A stretch of DNA of 32,182 nucleotides from positions 1 through 32,182 of the forward strand of contig JASHNX010000038.1 of NCBI GenBank assembly GCA_030041415.1, given 5' to 3'. Under the pieces are notes generated by a model. It saw only the letters and a list, made by a program, of their open reading frames with translations, ran no database searches and was not told the DNA's origin. Every line of letters begins with the position of its first letter. Position 1 is the first letter of the stretch. Source of the stretch: Candidatus Sulfotelmatobacter sp. GTDB lineage: Bacteria > Acidobacteriota > Terriglobia > Terriglobales > Acidobacteriaceae. The translations under genes and the position numbers were made by a program. Shown here piece after piece: positions 8,281 through 15,411 of this stretch.

Positions 8281-8610
8281 TCAGTAGTCTTCGCCTTTGC
8301 TCGCATACGCTTTCACTTTTCCATCCACCGAGACAGCGACATACTTGTGCGTCTCGGGATCCATGAACTGCACCACCTGGTGTTTTTCTCGTGCCAGTTG
8401 TCCCCAGTGGCTGGGCTTTTCGGGATTCTGCTCGATCGCTTCCAGCAATTGTCCGTTCGCCCGGAACTCTACCATCCGCAATCGCGCGCGGCCAATTCGT
8501 TTCACCCGGGCTATCTGCTCGTCCAAAATGACTTCTTCTGCGCCCATCAACTGCTTCGCCACAGAAGCGAAGATTTCTTTTCTTCCAGTCGATGTTTTCC
8601 CACTTGTCAT
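8281..8610 (-). CDS. Uncharacterised small protein
   Basis: This is a 109-residue reading frame that I do not recognise. It is hydrophilic, with no signal peptide or membrane segment. It has a basic N-terminal half (EQIARVKRIGRARLRMVEF) and an acidic/aromatic C-terminal half containing HQVVQFMDPETHKYVAVSVDGKVKAYASKG, which looks like a beta-hairpin pair. It runs convergently toward the STAS gene with an 84-bp gap. Amino acid composition and the absence of a competing frame support coding. No function is proposed. Confidence 0.6.
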   Translation of the reverse strand: MTSGKTSTGRKEIFASVAKQLMGAEEVILDEQIARVKRIGRARLRMVEFRANGQLLEAIEQNPEKPSHWGQLAREKHQVVQFMDPETHKYVAVSVDGKVKAYASKGEDY

Positions 8611-8623
8611 CGAAGATCTTGTG

Positions 8624-8836
8624 CTACCGCTTAATCATAAGGTGCATAACGTCCTCTGCGCTCCACCATTTACTGATTTGAGTCTTATCGATTTCAATTC
8701 GGGATTTTCGTAACACAATAAAACCCGGCGCGAGGAGTGCCGCAATTTCTCGGAACGCATAGGCAAATTGAGTGCCCTTGAGCGAAGTTGAGAAGCGCGC
8801 GGAAGAAGGAACATGCATCATCGCCGCGCGCCCCAT
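8624..8836 (-). CDS. Doubtful small reading frame
   Basis: A 70-codon open frame fills most of the 273-bp gap between the genes ending at 8884 and starting at 8610. Its product would be weakly hydrophobic in the middle (FREIAALLAPGFIVL, about 29-43) and basic at the end (HLMIKR). It ends 13 bp before the next gene on the same strand. Local base composition is less GC-rich than the neighbours, no Shine-Dalgarno is evident, and I recognise no family. It could equally be non-coding leader DNA. Confidence 0.2.
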   Translation of the reverse strand: MGRAAMMHVPSSARFSTSLKGTQFAYAFREIAALLAPGFIVLRKSRIEIDKTQISKWWSAEDVMHLMIKR

Positions 8837-8883
8837 GTTCTACCCGTGGAAGTCAAAGGTCTCGACAGCTACGTAATTCGCCC

Positions 8884-9336
8884 CTACTCGATTTTCGAGC
8901 AGTGGTTCGACAGCCCCTTCCAGCTTGCGCCCGCTTTGACTGCCGTCATGCTGCAGATGATGGTTCGCGCGCGATGCTGGCCCTCAATCACGGCGTCATA
9001 GCTTTCTTTGAAACGCGCCAACCCGACGCTTCCGACAACATCGGTCTGCACATCGCTGATGTCACTCTTCGTGAACTTATTGTTTGCCGGATCGTTCGCA
9101 TCCTTGATCAATTGCGCTTTCGGAATCCACACTCCAAAGCTCGTGCCTTCGACGTAGGCGTCGGACAAATTCGCTTCCATCCACTTGGCGTCATTGTCGG
9201 TCTGCGCTTTGTTGGCCTCTGCGACCCATTTTTCGAACGATGCTTTGGAAGCCCCTCCCATACTCTGTTTCTGAGCGGCAGCTCCCGCAACGATGAGACA
9301 CACTACGCAAACTGCAACTGCGACACGCTTCTTCAT
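8884..9336 (-). CDS. Secreted NTF2-like (SnoaL/DUF4440-type) protein
   Basis: This is a 150-residue protein with a clear signal peptide (MKKRVAVAVCVVCLIVAGAAAQ, cleavage near residue 21). The mature part has the order of an NTF2/SnoaL cone fold: an N-terminal helix (FEKWVAEANKAQTDNDAKWMEANLSDAYVEG, about 34-64), a strand-helix PKAQLIKDANDP, then SDVQTDVVGSVGLARFKESYDAV and a C-terminal strand pair (WKGLSNHCSKI). These domains commonly serve as small binding or enzyme scaffolds; the ligand here is unknown. The ATG is preceded by AGGAG at good spacing. A 17-bp palindrome lies about 100 bp upstream. Confidence 0.72.
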   Translation of the reverse strand: MKKRVAVAVCVVCLIVAGAAAQKQSMGGASKASFEKWVAEANKAQTDNDAKWMEANLSDAYVEGTSFGVWIPKAQLIKDANDPANNKFTKSDISDVQTDVVGSVGLARFKESYDAVIEGQHRARTIICSMTAVKAGASWKGLSNHCSKIE

Positions 9337-9431
9337 AAGCTCTCCTGTTTATTGAATTGTTTCCGAAGCTTGGGCCCAGGGTGAGTAGAACGTTCGGGGC
9401 GCGTACTCACAACCAATCGTCCTGCGGCAGA

Positions 9432-9448
9432 AAGGCTGTCACAGCCTT
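9432..9448. promoter_or_regulatory. 17-bp palindrome, possible operator
   Basis: AAGGCTGT and ACAGCCTT form perfect 8-bp arms around one central base. It lies in the otherwise empty 9337-9619 gap, about 100 bp upstream of the secreted NTF2-like gene on the minus strand. It could bind a dimeric regulator or be a cruciform-prone extragenic palindrome. Nothing else is recognisable in this 283-bp gap. Confidence 0.35.
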
Positions 9449-9619
9449 GATATGAAGTCAAGCACCGACGGAGCGGTCGCCAAAAAGACGTGCCTGGAGA
9501 AACTGGGTAGGTCGTGCCGCGCCTGGTTGGAATTCTTCAGCAAAGGCGGCCAGCAACAATCGGCCGGAAATTTAGCCGCTCGCTTTTTCCCTTTCCTTAG
9601 GCTTCGGCGGAGGTCGAAT

Positions 9620-9931
9620 TCAGCGCGCATCGCGCGCTTCGTAATGGCGGACGAACGGTGTTCGTTGTTCTTCGGCAAAATAACGATCGTCTTCTGGATA
9701 GTAAACCGCGCGCTCAGGGTCGGGTCCAGCGAAGCGCCGCACCGCTTCCATACTCTCCCACAGGGTCACGAGCACGTAATCGGTAGCATCTCCAACTTCT
9801 CGCGTGAGGACGAGCACATCTTTGAAGCCTTCAGTCCCTCTGTATTCCTTCAACCCGGTTTGTTCCAGATACGACATATATGCCTTGCCCATCCCGGGTC
9901 GTGTTTGCCCCTGCCAGATTCTTGCGATCAT
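9620..9931 (-). CDS. Antibiotic-biosynthesis-monooxygenase (ABM) fold protein
   Basis: This is a 103-residue protein of the dimeric alpha+beta barrel (ABM) family. It opens MIARIWQGQTRPG, followed by the helix KAYMSYLEQTGLKEY and the strand pattern KDVLVLTREVGDATDYVLVTLWESMEAVRRFAG, which is typical of the fold. The C-terminal part (ERAVYYPEDDRYF) matches a group of soil-bacterial ABM proteins of unknown substrate. These are cofactor-poor oxygenases or stress proteins. It follows parB on the same strand with a 131-bp gap, and has an ACGGGGATC ribosome-binding region in front of the ATG. Confidence 0.8.
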   Translation of the reverse strand: MIARIWQGQTRPGMGKAYMSYLEQTGLKEYRGTEGFKDVLVLTREVGDATDYVLVTLWESMEAVRRFAGPDPERAVYYPEDDRYFAEEQRTPFVRHYEARDAR

Positions 9932-10062
9932 GATCCCCGTTCCCTACAGCGGCGGCGATGTCGGCGCTCATCCTGCACTTCGTCGAAAAAGATTTCCCAG
10001 TTACCCACTATTTCATGCGCCTTTGGCGTGAGTGGGAACGAGTCGTAAGTAGGCTATATCTA

Positions 10063-11133
10063 TTAGCTATTACTTCCTTTTCTCACTATATCCACCACGC
10101 GCTCGTAATCGTCGATGCTGCCGTATTCGATTACAATCGAGCCATGGCCTTTCTGGTCCTTGATCCTTACGCGCACGCCCAATAACTTTTGCATCTCTTC
10201 CTGTGCAGCCAGCACATTCGGATCAACCCATCGCGCGCCTCCCGATTGCGCAGTCGGCCCGGGGACTACAGGCAATCCGTTCAACTTCGCGATTCGTTCT
10301 TTGAGGCCGCCCCAGTTCAATCCGCCGCGCAGAAGATCTTCCGCGACCTGAGAGACATGCGCCGGATTCTCAAGCGACAGCAGTTCTCTTGCTTCGCTGA
10401 AGCCGATTCGCCCGAGCGCGACGTATTCGCGCAGCTCCGCCGGCAGCCGCAGCAGCCGCATGTAGTTCGCCACTGACTCACGCGACACGCCAATCCGCTG
10501 CGCAATCTGGGCTTGCGTTAGGTTGAACTCCTGGCTCAGCACGCGGTAAGCTTCTGCTTGCTCGATCGGATTCAAATCCTCCCGCACCACATTTTCGAGG
10601 ACAGTCATCTCCGCCGCCTGCTGTGGCGACAACCGACGTACTATCGCCGGAATCGTTTCCTTGCCCGCCATCCTCGAAGCGCGCAGGCGCCGCTCGCCGA
10701 GGACCAGGATGTAACGCCCGTTCTCTGCAGCCGGACGCACCACCACTGGCTGAACGACTCCATGCTCTTGTATCGAGTCCCTTAACTCAATCATTTCTTG
10801 CTCGTTGAAGGCCGCACGCGTCTGATAAGGGTTTTTCTCAATGAGGTCGATCGCCAAGTTCAAAATTACGTCGCGAGTTTCTGCATGGGCGACCTTAGTG
10901 TCTTCGGCAACCGTCATGATCGTCTCGGCAGTAGTCGCCGGAGCATCAGTGGCAGTCTCTATTGCCGGAACGCCTGCTCGGGCAGCTTGAGTGACGCTGC
11001 TGCTCGACGCGACGACCCGCGGACCCGGAAGCAACGAATCGAGCCCGCGGCCTAGAGCTCGCCTTTTTTCTGGCTTTTCTTCTTTCTTCTCTGGTGCTGC
11101 TGTCGTCAAGTTCTGCATGGCTGCCGTGGTCAT
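10063..11133 (-). CDS. parB: ParB chromosome-partitioning protein (CTPase)
   Basis: ParB binds parS, loads as a CTP-dependent sliding clamp and recruits ParA and SMC. The start at ATG 11131-11133 follows GAGGA at 7-8 nt and gives 356 residues; the open frame continues upstream but would overlap parA. Visible parts are the ParA-stimulating peptide KRRALGRGLDSLLP (23-36), a 45-residue Ala/Thr/Val linker, NPYQTRAAFN (101-110), the CTP-binding motif GERRLRASRMAG (146-157), ENVVREDLNPIEQAEAY (180-196), and the helix-turn-helix LTQAQIAQRIGVSRESVANYMRLL. The C-terminal dimerisation segment ends in GSIVIEYGSIDDYERVV. It lies 55 bp downstream of parA in one operon. Confidence 0.96.
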   Translation of the reverse strand: MTTAAMQNLTTAAPEKKEEKPEKRRALGRGLDSLLPGPRVVASSSSVTQAARAGVPAIETATDAPATTAETIMTVAEDTKVAHAETRDVILNLAIDLIEKNPYQTRAAFNEQEMIELRDSIQEHGVVQPVVVRPAAENGRYILVLGERRLRASRMAGKETIPAIVRRLSPQQAAEMTVLENVVREDLNPIEQAEAYRVLSQEFNLTQAQIAQRIGVSRESVANYMRLLRLPAELREYVALGRIGFSEARELLSLENPAHVSQVAEDLLRGGLNWGGLKERIAKLNGLPVVPGPTAQSGGARWVDPNVLAAQEEMQKLLGVRVRIKDQKGHGSIVIEYGSIDDYERVVDIVRKGSNS

Positions 11134-11188
11134 GGGTTTTTCCTCGGTACTGCTTGTTCGATCTAGTTTTGCTCGGCCAATTCTTACA

Positions 11189-11989
11189 TCACGCGCTGAT
11201 CGCTGAAGTTGCCTGTTCGGCCGCAGCCAAATGTCTGCCGATAATCTCTTTCGCCAGACGGATATAGCTCTCTGCACCCTTCGACCGCGGATCGTAAGCC
11301 AGAGCCGGTTTGCCATGGCTTGGCGCTTCGGCGAGTCGTATGTTCCGCGGAATGCTCGCCGCGCAGAGCTTTTCCCCAAAGAATCTCTTCAACTCCGCAA
11401 TCACCTGCTGCGCTAGGTTGGTACGCTCGTCGAGCATGGTCAGCACGACACCTTCAAGCTCCAACCCTGGATTCAGCGCAGCTCGAATCCGTCCAATCGT
11501 GTCGAGCAGTTCGCTGATTCCTTCTAGCGCAAAGTATTCCGCCTGCATGGGTATCAAAACCGAGTCGGAAGCCACCAGCGCATTCAGCGTCAGCAAATCG
11601 AGCGCGGGCGGACAATCGAGCACGATGTATTGAAATCGATCGCGCAAACTGGAGAGCGCATCCAAGAGCCGAAACTCGCGGCGGTCGGCGGTGACCAATT
11701 CAATGTTGGCCCCGATCAAATTCTTGTGCGAAGGAATGAGCCATAACTGTTCAAGTTCGGTCGCAAGGAGCGATTCCTCCGCTCCGGCAGCTCCCATCAG
11801 CAAGTGGTAGATCGAAATCCGCTCTGCATCTTTGGCAACGCCGAGGCCGCTCGAGGCATTCGCCTGAGGATCGACGTCGATGAGCAGAGTGTTGACTTCT
11901 GCGGCGGCAAATGAAGCGGCAAGATTGATCGCGGTCGTAGTTTTCCCTACGCCGCCCTTCTGGTTGGCAATAGCAATAACGCGTCCCAT
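11189..11989 (-). CDS. parA: ParA chromosome-partitioning ATPase
   Basis: ParA binds DNA nonspecifically when ATP-bound and moves ParB-parS complexes. The 266-residue protein starts MGRVIAIANQKGGVGKTTTA, with the deviant Walker A KGGVGKTT (11-18). LLIDVDPQANASSGLG and YIVLDCPPALDLLTLNAL (Walker B region) follow, then IPMQAEYFALEGISELL. The frame is open for another 64 codons upstream to 12181, but that part runs through palindromes and resembles no family member, so ATG 11989 is used. No clear Shine-Dalgarno precedes it. Two parS-like palindromes lie 106-170 bp upstream. It is encoded between rsmG and parB. Confidence 0.96.
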   Translation of the reverse strand: MGRVIAIANQKGGVGKTTTAINLAASFAAAEVNTLLIDVDPQANASSGLGVAKDAERISIYHLLMGAAGAEESLLATELEQLWLIPSHKNLIGANIELVTADRREFRLLDALSSLRDRFQYIVLDCPPALDLLTLNALVASDSVLIPMQAEYFALEGISELLDTIGRIRAALNPGLELEGVVLTMLDERTNLAQQVIAELKRFFGEKLCAASIPRNIRLAEAPSHGKPALAYDPRSKGAESYIRLAKEIIGRHLAAAEQATSAISA

Positions 11990-12094
11990 AGATTTTTGGG
12001 GAATCGAGAGCCTAAGCAGAATAATGCGGTCAAGATTTCGATTGCAATGACGAACCGCTGTGAACATTCGGAATTTGTGTGCAAAACAGGTTCG

Positions 12095-12114
12095 AATGTT
12101 CCAACTGGAACATT
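12095..12114. promoter_or_regulatory. parS-like palindrome, site 1
   Basis: AATGTTCCAACTGGAACATT has perfect 9-bp arms around a central AC. Its 16-bp core (12097-12112) matches canonical parS TGTTTCACGTGAAACA at 12 of 16 positions, and the changes are symmetric. It lies about 105 bp upstream of parA. Function as a ParB site is inferred. Confidence 0.6.
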
Positions 12115-12155
12115 GGTTGTGCCTGGAGTCGACGGCCCGGCGTACGTTAAGAACG

Positions 12156-12175
12156 AATGTTCCAGTTGGAACAAT
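12156..12175. promoter_or_regulatory. parS-like palindrome, site 2
   Basis: The core TGTTCCAGTTGGAACA (12158-12173) is the exact reverse complement of the site 1 core, and both sites are preceded by CGAA on the plus strand. The centres are 61 bp apart, close to six helical turns. A CAATT-ATC-AATTG repeat abuts it (12172-12184). Confidence 0.6.
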
Positions 12176-12340
12176 TATCAATTGTAAGAGTTGGCTAATG
12201 CTTCAATATAGAAATCCATTCCTGTCATACAGGGATAGAAACCGGCGCACATCTTCCACTTTTACGACGAATGAGTGAACCTTTTGAGTTTGCAGCTGTC
12301 GAAAAACTCTAATGAACGAGATCTACTTCCCACTTGTTAA

Positions 12341-13012
12341 CTATCGTGGTTCCTTAGTTCCAATCAGCAGAAGACGCGAGTCAGACATCGGAATCGGACT
12401 CGGATCAAGCCAGCGAAAATAGGTAAGCGTCGATTTCGCCAATCCAACCTGGGACGATGAGATCAACAATGCTAGGCGCCCTCGGGGCCGAACCAAGTTT
12501 GCCGCTATCAACAGTGTGTCGCTAAATCGTTCGACGGCTCGCAGCGTGGCAATATCGAATGATGCTGCCGTCGCCTTTTCGGCTCGAGCATTCTCGACAT
12601 TCACATCCGACAATCGCAAAGCTCGGGAGACTTCGCGAAGAAACACCGCTTTCTTCTGGTTCGATTCGAAGAGAGTAAGGGAGATTTCCCGCGCCCACAG
12701 TTTGATCGGAGTTCCAGGAAAGCCGGCTCCGGATCCCACGTCGGCCAGGCTGATCTGATGAGCCGAATCCGCCGAGCGCTTGGCTTGAGATCGCTCTGGA
12801 AACAAATGCCGTGCCGCGAAGAAAGACTCCCCAAAGTGCCGCGTCACGATTTGCGCGTGATCGCGGACAGCGGTCAAGTTAATGCGCGCGTTCCACCGCA
12901 GGAGTAGATCGATGTACGTCGATATATCTGCTAGATCGTTGTCGCCGAGCCTCTGCCCGTCAGGATCTCCGAAGAATGGCGTCAGTAGCTCGGCAATGCG
13001 CGCGGTGTTCAT
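12341..13012 (-). CDS. rsmG: 16S rRNA (guanine-527-N7)-methyltransferase
   Basis: RsmG (GidB) methylates G527 of 16S rRNA; its loss causes low-level streptomycin resistance in many bacteria. From the ATG at 13010-13012 it has 223 residues. Visible motifs are LLLRWNARINLTAVRD, then HFGESFF, the S-adenosylmethionine-binding loop ADVGSGAGFPGTPIKLW, the acidic FESNQKKAVFLREVSRALRL, and RAVERF near the C-terminal half. An ATG at 13051 would add 13 residues; 13012 is preferred because it gives the usual distance to the core and keeps the promoter of the divergent regulator free. Its place next to parA and parB is the classical gene order. Confidence 0.93.
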   Translation of the reverse strand: MNTARIAELLTPFFGDPDGQRLGDNDLADISTYIDLLLRWNARINLTAVRDHAQIVTRHFGESFFAARHLFPERSQAKRSADSAHQISLADVGSGAGFPGTPIKLWAREISLTLFESNQKKAVFLREVSRALRLSDVNVENARAEKATAASFDIATLRAVERFSDTLLIAANLVRPRGRLALLISSSQVGLAKSTLTYFRWLDPSPIPMSDSRLLLIGTKEPR

Positions 13013-13071
13013 CGGCCCCTGGATTTTAGTTGGGACAATTTCGCTTGTCATCCCGGCTTTGCCATCCGAGC

Positions 13072-13101
13072 TTGACAATATATCTATGCATTCTGTAGAT
13101 T
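13072..13101 (+). promoter_or_regulatory. Promoter and overlapping dyad of the GbsR-type regulator
   Basis: A perfect -35 TTGACA (13072-13077) is followed after 18 bp by TAGATT (13096-13101). The inverted repeat ATCTA (13082-13086) / TAGAT (13096-13100), spaced by 9 bp, lies across the spacer and -10 box, as expected of an autoregulatory operator. A start near 13108 would put the translation start at ATG 13125. Confidence 0.5.
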
Positions 13102-13124
13102 CTGTCATAACTGAAAGTATCGAC

Positions 13125-13658
13125 ATGGCCAGCCTGACCGGAGTGCAGAAGCAGTACATCCTTCACTGGGGCGAGATGGGCACGCGCTGGGGCATCAATC
13201 GCACCGTCGCGCAGATTCACGCCTTGCTCTATCTCTCGCCCCGGCCGTTGCCTGCCGAAGAAATTGCCGAGACCTTAAGCGTTGCTCGCTCAAATGTGAG
13301 CACCTCGATTCGCGAGCTGGAAACCTGGGGCATTGTGCGGGCCGTGCACGTACTGGGCGACCGGCGCGAGCATTATGAGTCGATGAAAGATGTGTGGGAA
13401 ATGTTCCGCCTGGTGGTGGAGCAGCGCAAGCGGCGCGAGATCGATCCCACGCGCGAGATGTTGCGGCGAAGCTTGGAGGAACTGGATCCGAAAGAAGCCG
13501 GAGCGGAATTTACCCGCGAGCGCATCGCCGCCATGGCCGGTTTTTTCGATGCAGTGACCGAACTGCACGACGAAATGAAGCGCCTCCCGACCGGCACCGT
13601 GCGCAAACTGCTGCGCCTGGGCGCCAAGGTGAGCGCGAAGAGAAAGAGCGGACGGTAG
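13125..13658 (+). CDS. GbsR/MarR-family transcriptional regulator
   Basis: This is a 177-residue winged-helix regulator. ILHWGEMGTRWGINRTVAQIHALLYLSPRPL (about 12-42) is the conserved GbsR N-terminal block, and the DNA-binding part is EEIAETLSVARSNVSTSIRELETWGIVRAV. The C-terminal half is a long charged helix region (EVDPTREMLRR-like, then AAMAGFFDAVTELHDEMKRL) for dimerisation. Related proteins sense osmolyte precursors or drugs; the ligand here is unknown. An in-frame ATG at 13086 sits inside the promoter, and the family usually starts just before the conserved block, so 13125 is chosen. It is divergent from rsmG. The C-terminal tail is very basic (GAKVSAKRKSGR). Confidence 0.82.
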   Translation: MASLTGVQKQYILHWGEMGTRWGINRTVAQIHALLYLSPRPLPAEEIAETLSVARSNVSTSIRELETWGIVRAVHVLGDRREHYESMKDVWEMFRLVVEQRKRREIDPTREMLRRSLEELDPKEAGAEFTRERIAAMAGFFDAVTELHDEMKRLPTGTVRKLLRLGAKVSAKRKSGR

Positions 13659-13764
13659 CTTCCTCCGCGCTAAAACGCAGGCACCCAAGCGCATATTCCC
13701 AGGCTGTAGAATTATCACCTGAGCTGTGGGCCGCATTTCGTTTGTCCGCGTAAGGGCGTGTTTT

Positions 13765-14472
13765 ATGTCTCCTCGCAAGCAGCGCTTTTTCACGACGCTC
13801 GCCACGATCATCTTCCTCGCAGTTATCGGAACGGCCAACCCCTTCAGCACCGAGGTTGGGGCAGCCAGCGCCGAGAGCAATGGGCGAACGAAAGTTTTTG
13901 TTCCAGTCCAAGCTTTTGATTCCATCCAATCGCGGAATGCCCGGAATCTCGGCCCTGGAAAGTTGCTGGTGGCGAGCCGCGGCCTGGCCGATCCGCTTTT
14001 CGCTAGAACCGTGATCCTTCTGCTTCGCTATGACGAGCAGGGAGTTCTCGGGTTGGTCCTCAACCGGCGCACGGATGTCCCACTCTCACGAGTACTCGAT
14101 CTCAAGGCGGCAAAAAGCCGTTCCGACGCCGTCTATCTCGGCGGTCCAGTGGGGCGATCGGCGGCGTTTGGATTGCTGCGCTCGCCCAGCAAGGTCGAAG
14201 GAGCTGAGAACATCTTCGGCGAAGTTTACCTGATTTCCGACAGGGCTCTCTTTGAACGAACGATCTCGGCCCAGCCCAACCCTGGCGTTTTTCACGTTTA
14301 TCTGGGATACGCCGGATGGACCGAACAACAATTGCAGAACGAAGTGGAATTAGGGGCATGGTTCGTTTTTCCCGGTGATGCGGCGACGATATTCAATTCA
14401 GATCCGGATTCTTTGTGGCCGCGAATGATTTCCAAAACAGAATTGCAGTTCGCAAAGAGTGAAAACTTCTGA
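13765..14472 (+). CDS. YqgE/AlgH-family protein (UPF0301) with an N-terminal export signal
   Basis: The domain from about residue 64 onward is a YqgE/AlgH (DUF179) domain: GPGKLLVASRGLADPLFARTV, then VLGLVLNRRTDVPLSRVL, AVYLGGPVGRSAAFGLLRS, VYLISDRALFERTISA and VYLGYAGWTEQQLQNEVELG. The molecular function of the family is not settled. Unusually, this copy has a basic N-terminus and a hydrophobic stretch (FTTLATIIFLAVIGTANPFS, about 9-28), so it looks exported or membrane-anchored, while family members are normally cytoplasmic and near 187 residues. The ATG at 13765 has AAGGG about 9 nt upstream and gives 235 residues. It follows the GbsR-type gene by 106 bp. Confidence 0.85.
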   Translation: MSPRKQRFFTTLATIIFLAVIGTANPFSTEVGAASAESNGRTKVFVPVQAFDSIQSRNARNLGPGKLLVASRGLADPLFARTVILLLRYDEQGVLGLVLNRRTDVPLSRVLDLKAAKSRSDAVYLGGPVGRSAAFGLLRSPSKVEGAENIFGEVYLISDRALFERTISAQPNPGVFHVYLGYAGWTEQQLQNEVELGAWFVFPGDAATIFNSDPDSLWPRMISKTELQFAKSENF

Positions 14473-14593
14473 CGTTCAGTCGAGTTGGTTCCGGTAGCGG
14501 AACGGTTTCAGGTGCGTTCTGCTTTGGGTTGCAATTCGTACATCGCTGTAGACCTGTCGCTCATTCTTGACTTACACGGATCAAAGGTGCGCC

Positions 14594-15199
14594 ATGAAAT
14601 TGTCGGTGTTCTGCGGAGTGAGCGTCGATGGTTTTCTAGCCCGGCCCGACGATACGCTCGATTTCCTGCGTACGGGTGAGCGGGAACCACACGGGTTCGA
14701 GGAATTTTATGGCGGCGTGGATGTCGTCGTGATCGGGCGCAAAACCTTCGAAGTTGTGCTGACTTTCGGGAAGTGGGTCTATGGCAAGAAGCCCGTCGTT
14801 GTGCTGAGCAGCCGTCCAATTGATCTCTCGCCGGTCAAGGGAGGAGTAGTCGAACAGATGGCGGGCGAGCCGGCCGCGATTGTTGAGCGCTTAAGAGAAC
14901 GCGGATTCAAACACGCTTATATAGACGGCGGCATCACGATTCAGCGATTCCTCGCGGCAGGATTGATCGACCGGCTGGTCATCACGCGCGTCCCCGTATT
15001 AATCGGAGAAGGCATCCCGCTGTTCGGCTCGTTGGAGCGCGACATCGATCTTCGCCACGTCGCGACCCGCTGCTATGGTCGTGGACTTGTGCAGAGTGAA
15101 TACGCAATTGGCCCTTCCATGCGCCCCCGGGCTCGCAAGAAAAGGGCGCCGAAGCGGCGCAAAAGAGTTTCGCCCGGTCCGAAGCCACGATCAGGCTGA
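14594..15199 (+). CDS. Dihydrofolate reductase/RibD C-terminal-fold reductase
   Basis: This is a 201-residue NAD(P)H-dependent reductase fold of the RibD-C/DHFR family. Evidence is the N-terminal SVFCGVSVDGFLARPDDTLDFL, followed by DVVVIGRKTFEVVLTF, KPVVVLSSRPID, FKHAYIDGGITIQRFLAAGL and LVITRVPVLIGEGIPLFG. It lacks the deaminase domain of true RibD. Such stand-alone proteins are common in soil bacteria and their substrates are mostly unknown, so neither folate nor riboflavin metabolism is claimed. The C-terminus (about 176-201) is a very basic tail of Arg and Lys. ATG 14594 follows AAAGGT at good spacing; a start nine codons earlier is possible but lacks a ribosome-binding site. Confidence 0.85.
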   Translation: MKLSVFCGVSVDGFLARPDDTLDFLRTGEREPHGFEEFYGGVDVVVIGRKTFEVVLTFGKWVYGKKPVVVLSSRPIDLSPVKGGVVEQMAGEPAAIVERLRERGFKHAYIDGGITIQRFLAAGLIDRLVITRVPVLIGEGIPLFGSLERDIDLRHVATRCYGRGLVQSEYAIGPSMRPRARKKRAPKRRKRVSPGPKPRSG

Positions 15200-15411
15200 G
15201 AATCGAGGGCGCAAATTCAAACAAGGTTGCCCGATCCAAATTCGTTTCTTTCCGGCGTAGAGCGGGTAGCTCGGTCTGATCTGGCGCCTTCATTCAGTCT
15301 CCAATGGCAGCGCCTTAGTAAAAACGCGAGAGGATGGGACGCTGGATACGTGGTAGAATCCGCCAAATCTGAGGTCCCCCTGCCCAGTGGGAGTTAGCAG
15401 CGGAGTTCGTC

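Larger units (their letters stand above)
11990..12340. other. 351-bp rsmG-parA gap
   Basis: This gap holds the two parS-like palindromes plus an additional half-site: GAACATTCG at 12062-12070 mirrors CGAATGTTC at 12093-12101. The part toward rsmG (12174-12340) is noticeably AT-richer than the surrounding genes. I saw no convincing DnaA box cluster and no gene. It must contain the parA promoter, whose elements on the minus strand are weak. Confidence 0.55.

Noticed and set aside
11134-11379. 82-codon upstream extension of parB
   Set aside because: It overlaps parA; the ATG at 11133 has a good ribosome-binding site and the usual ParB N-terminus.
11990-12181. 64-codon upstream extension of parA
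   Set aside because: It translates through the parS-like palindromes (repeated VPTGTF/QLEH-type fragments) and matches no ParA N-terminus.
12174-12340. Replication origin with DnaA boxes
   Set aside because: The stretch is AT-richer and the gene order is origin-like, but I found no convincing cluster of TTATCCACA-type boxes and no dnaA or dnaN.
13086-13124. Earlier ATG start (13086) for the GbsR-type regulator
   Set aside because: It lies between the -35 and -10 boxes and would add 13 residues not expected for the family.
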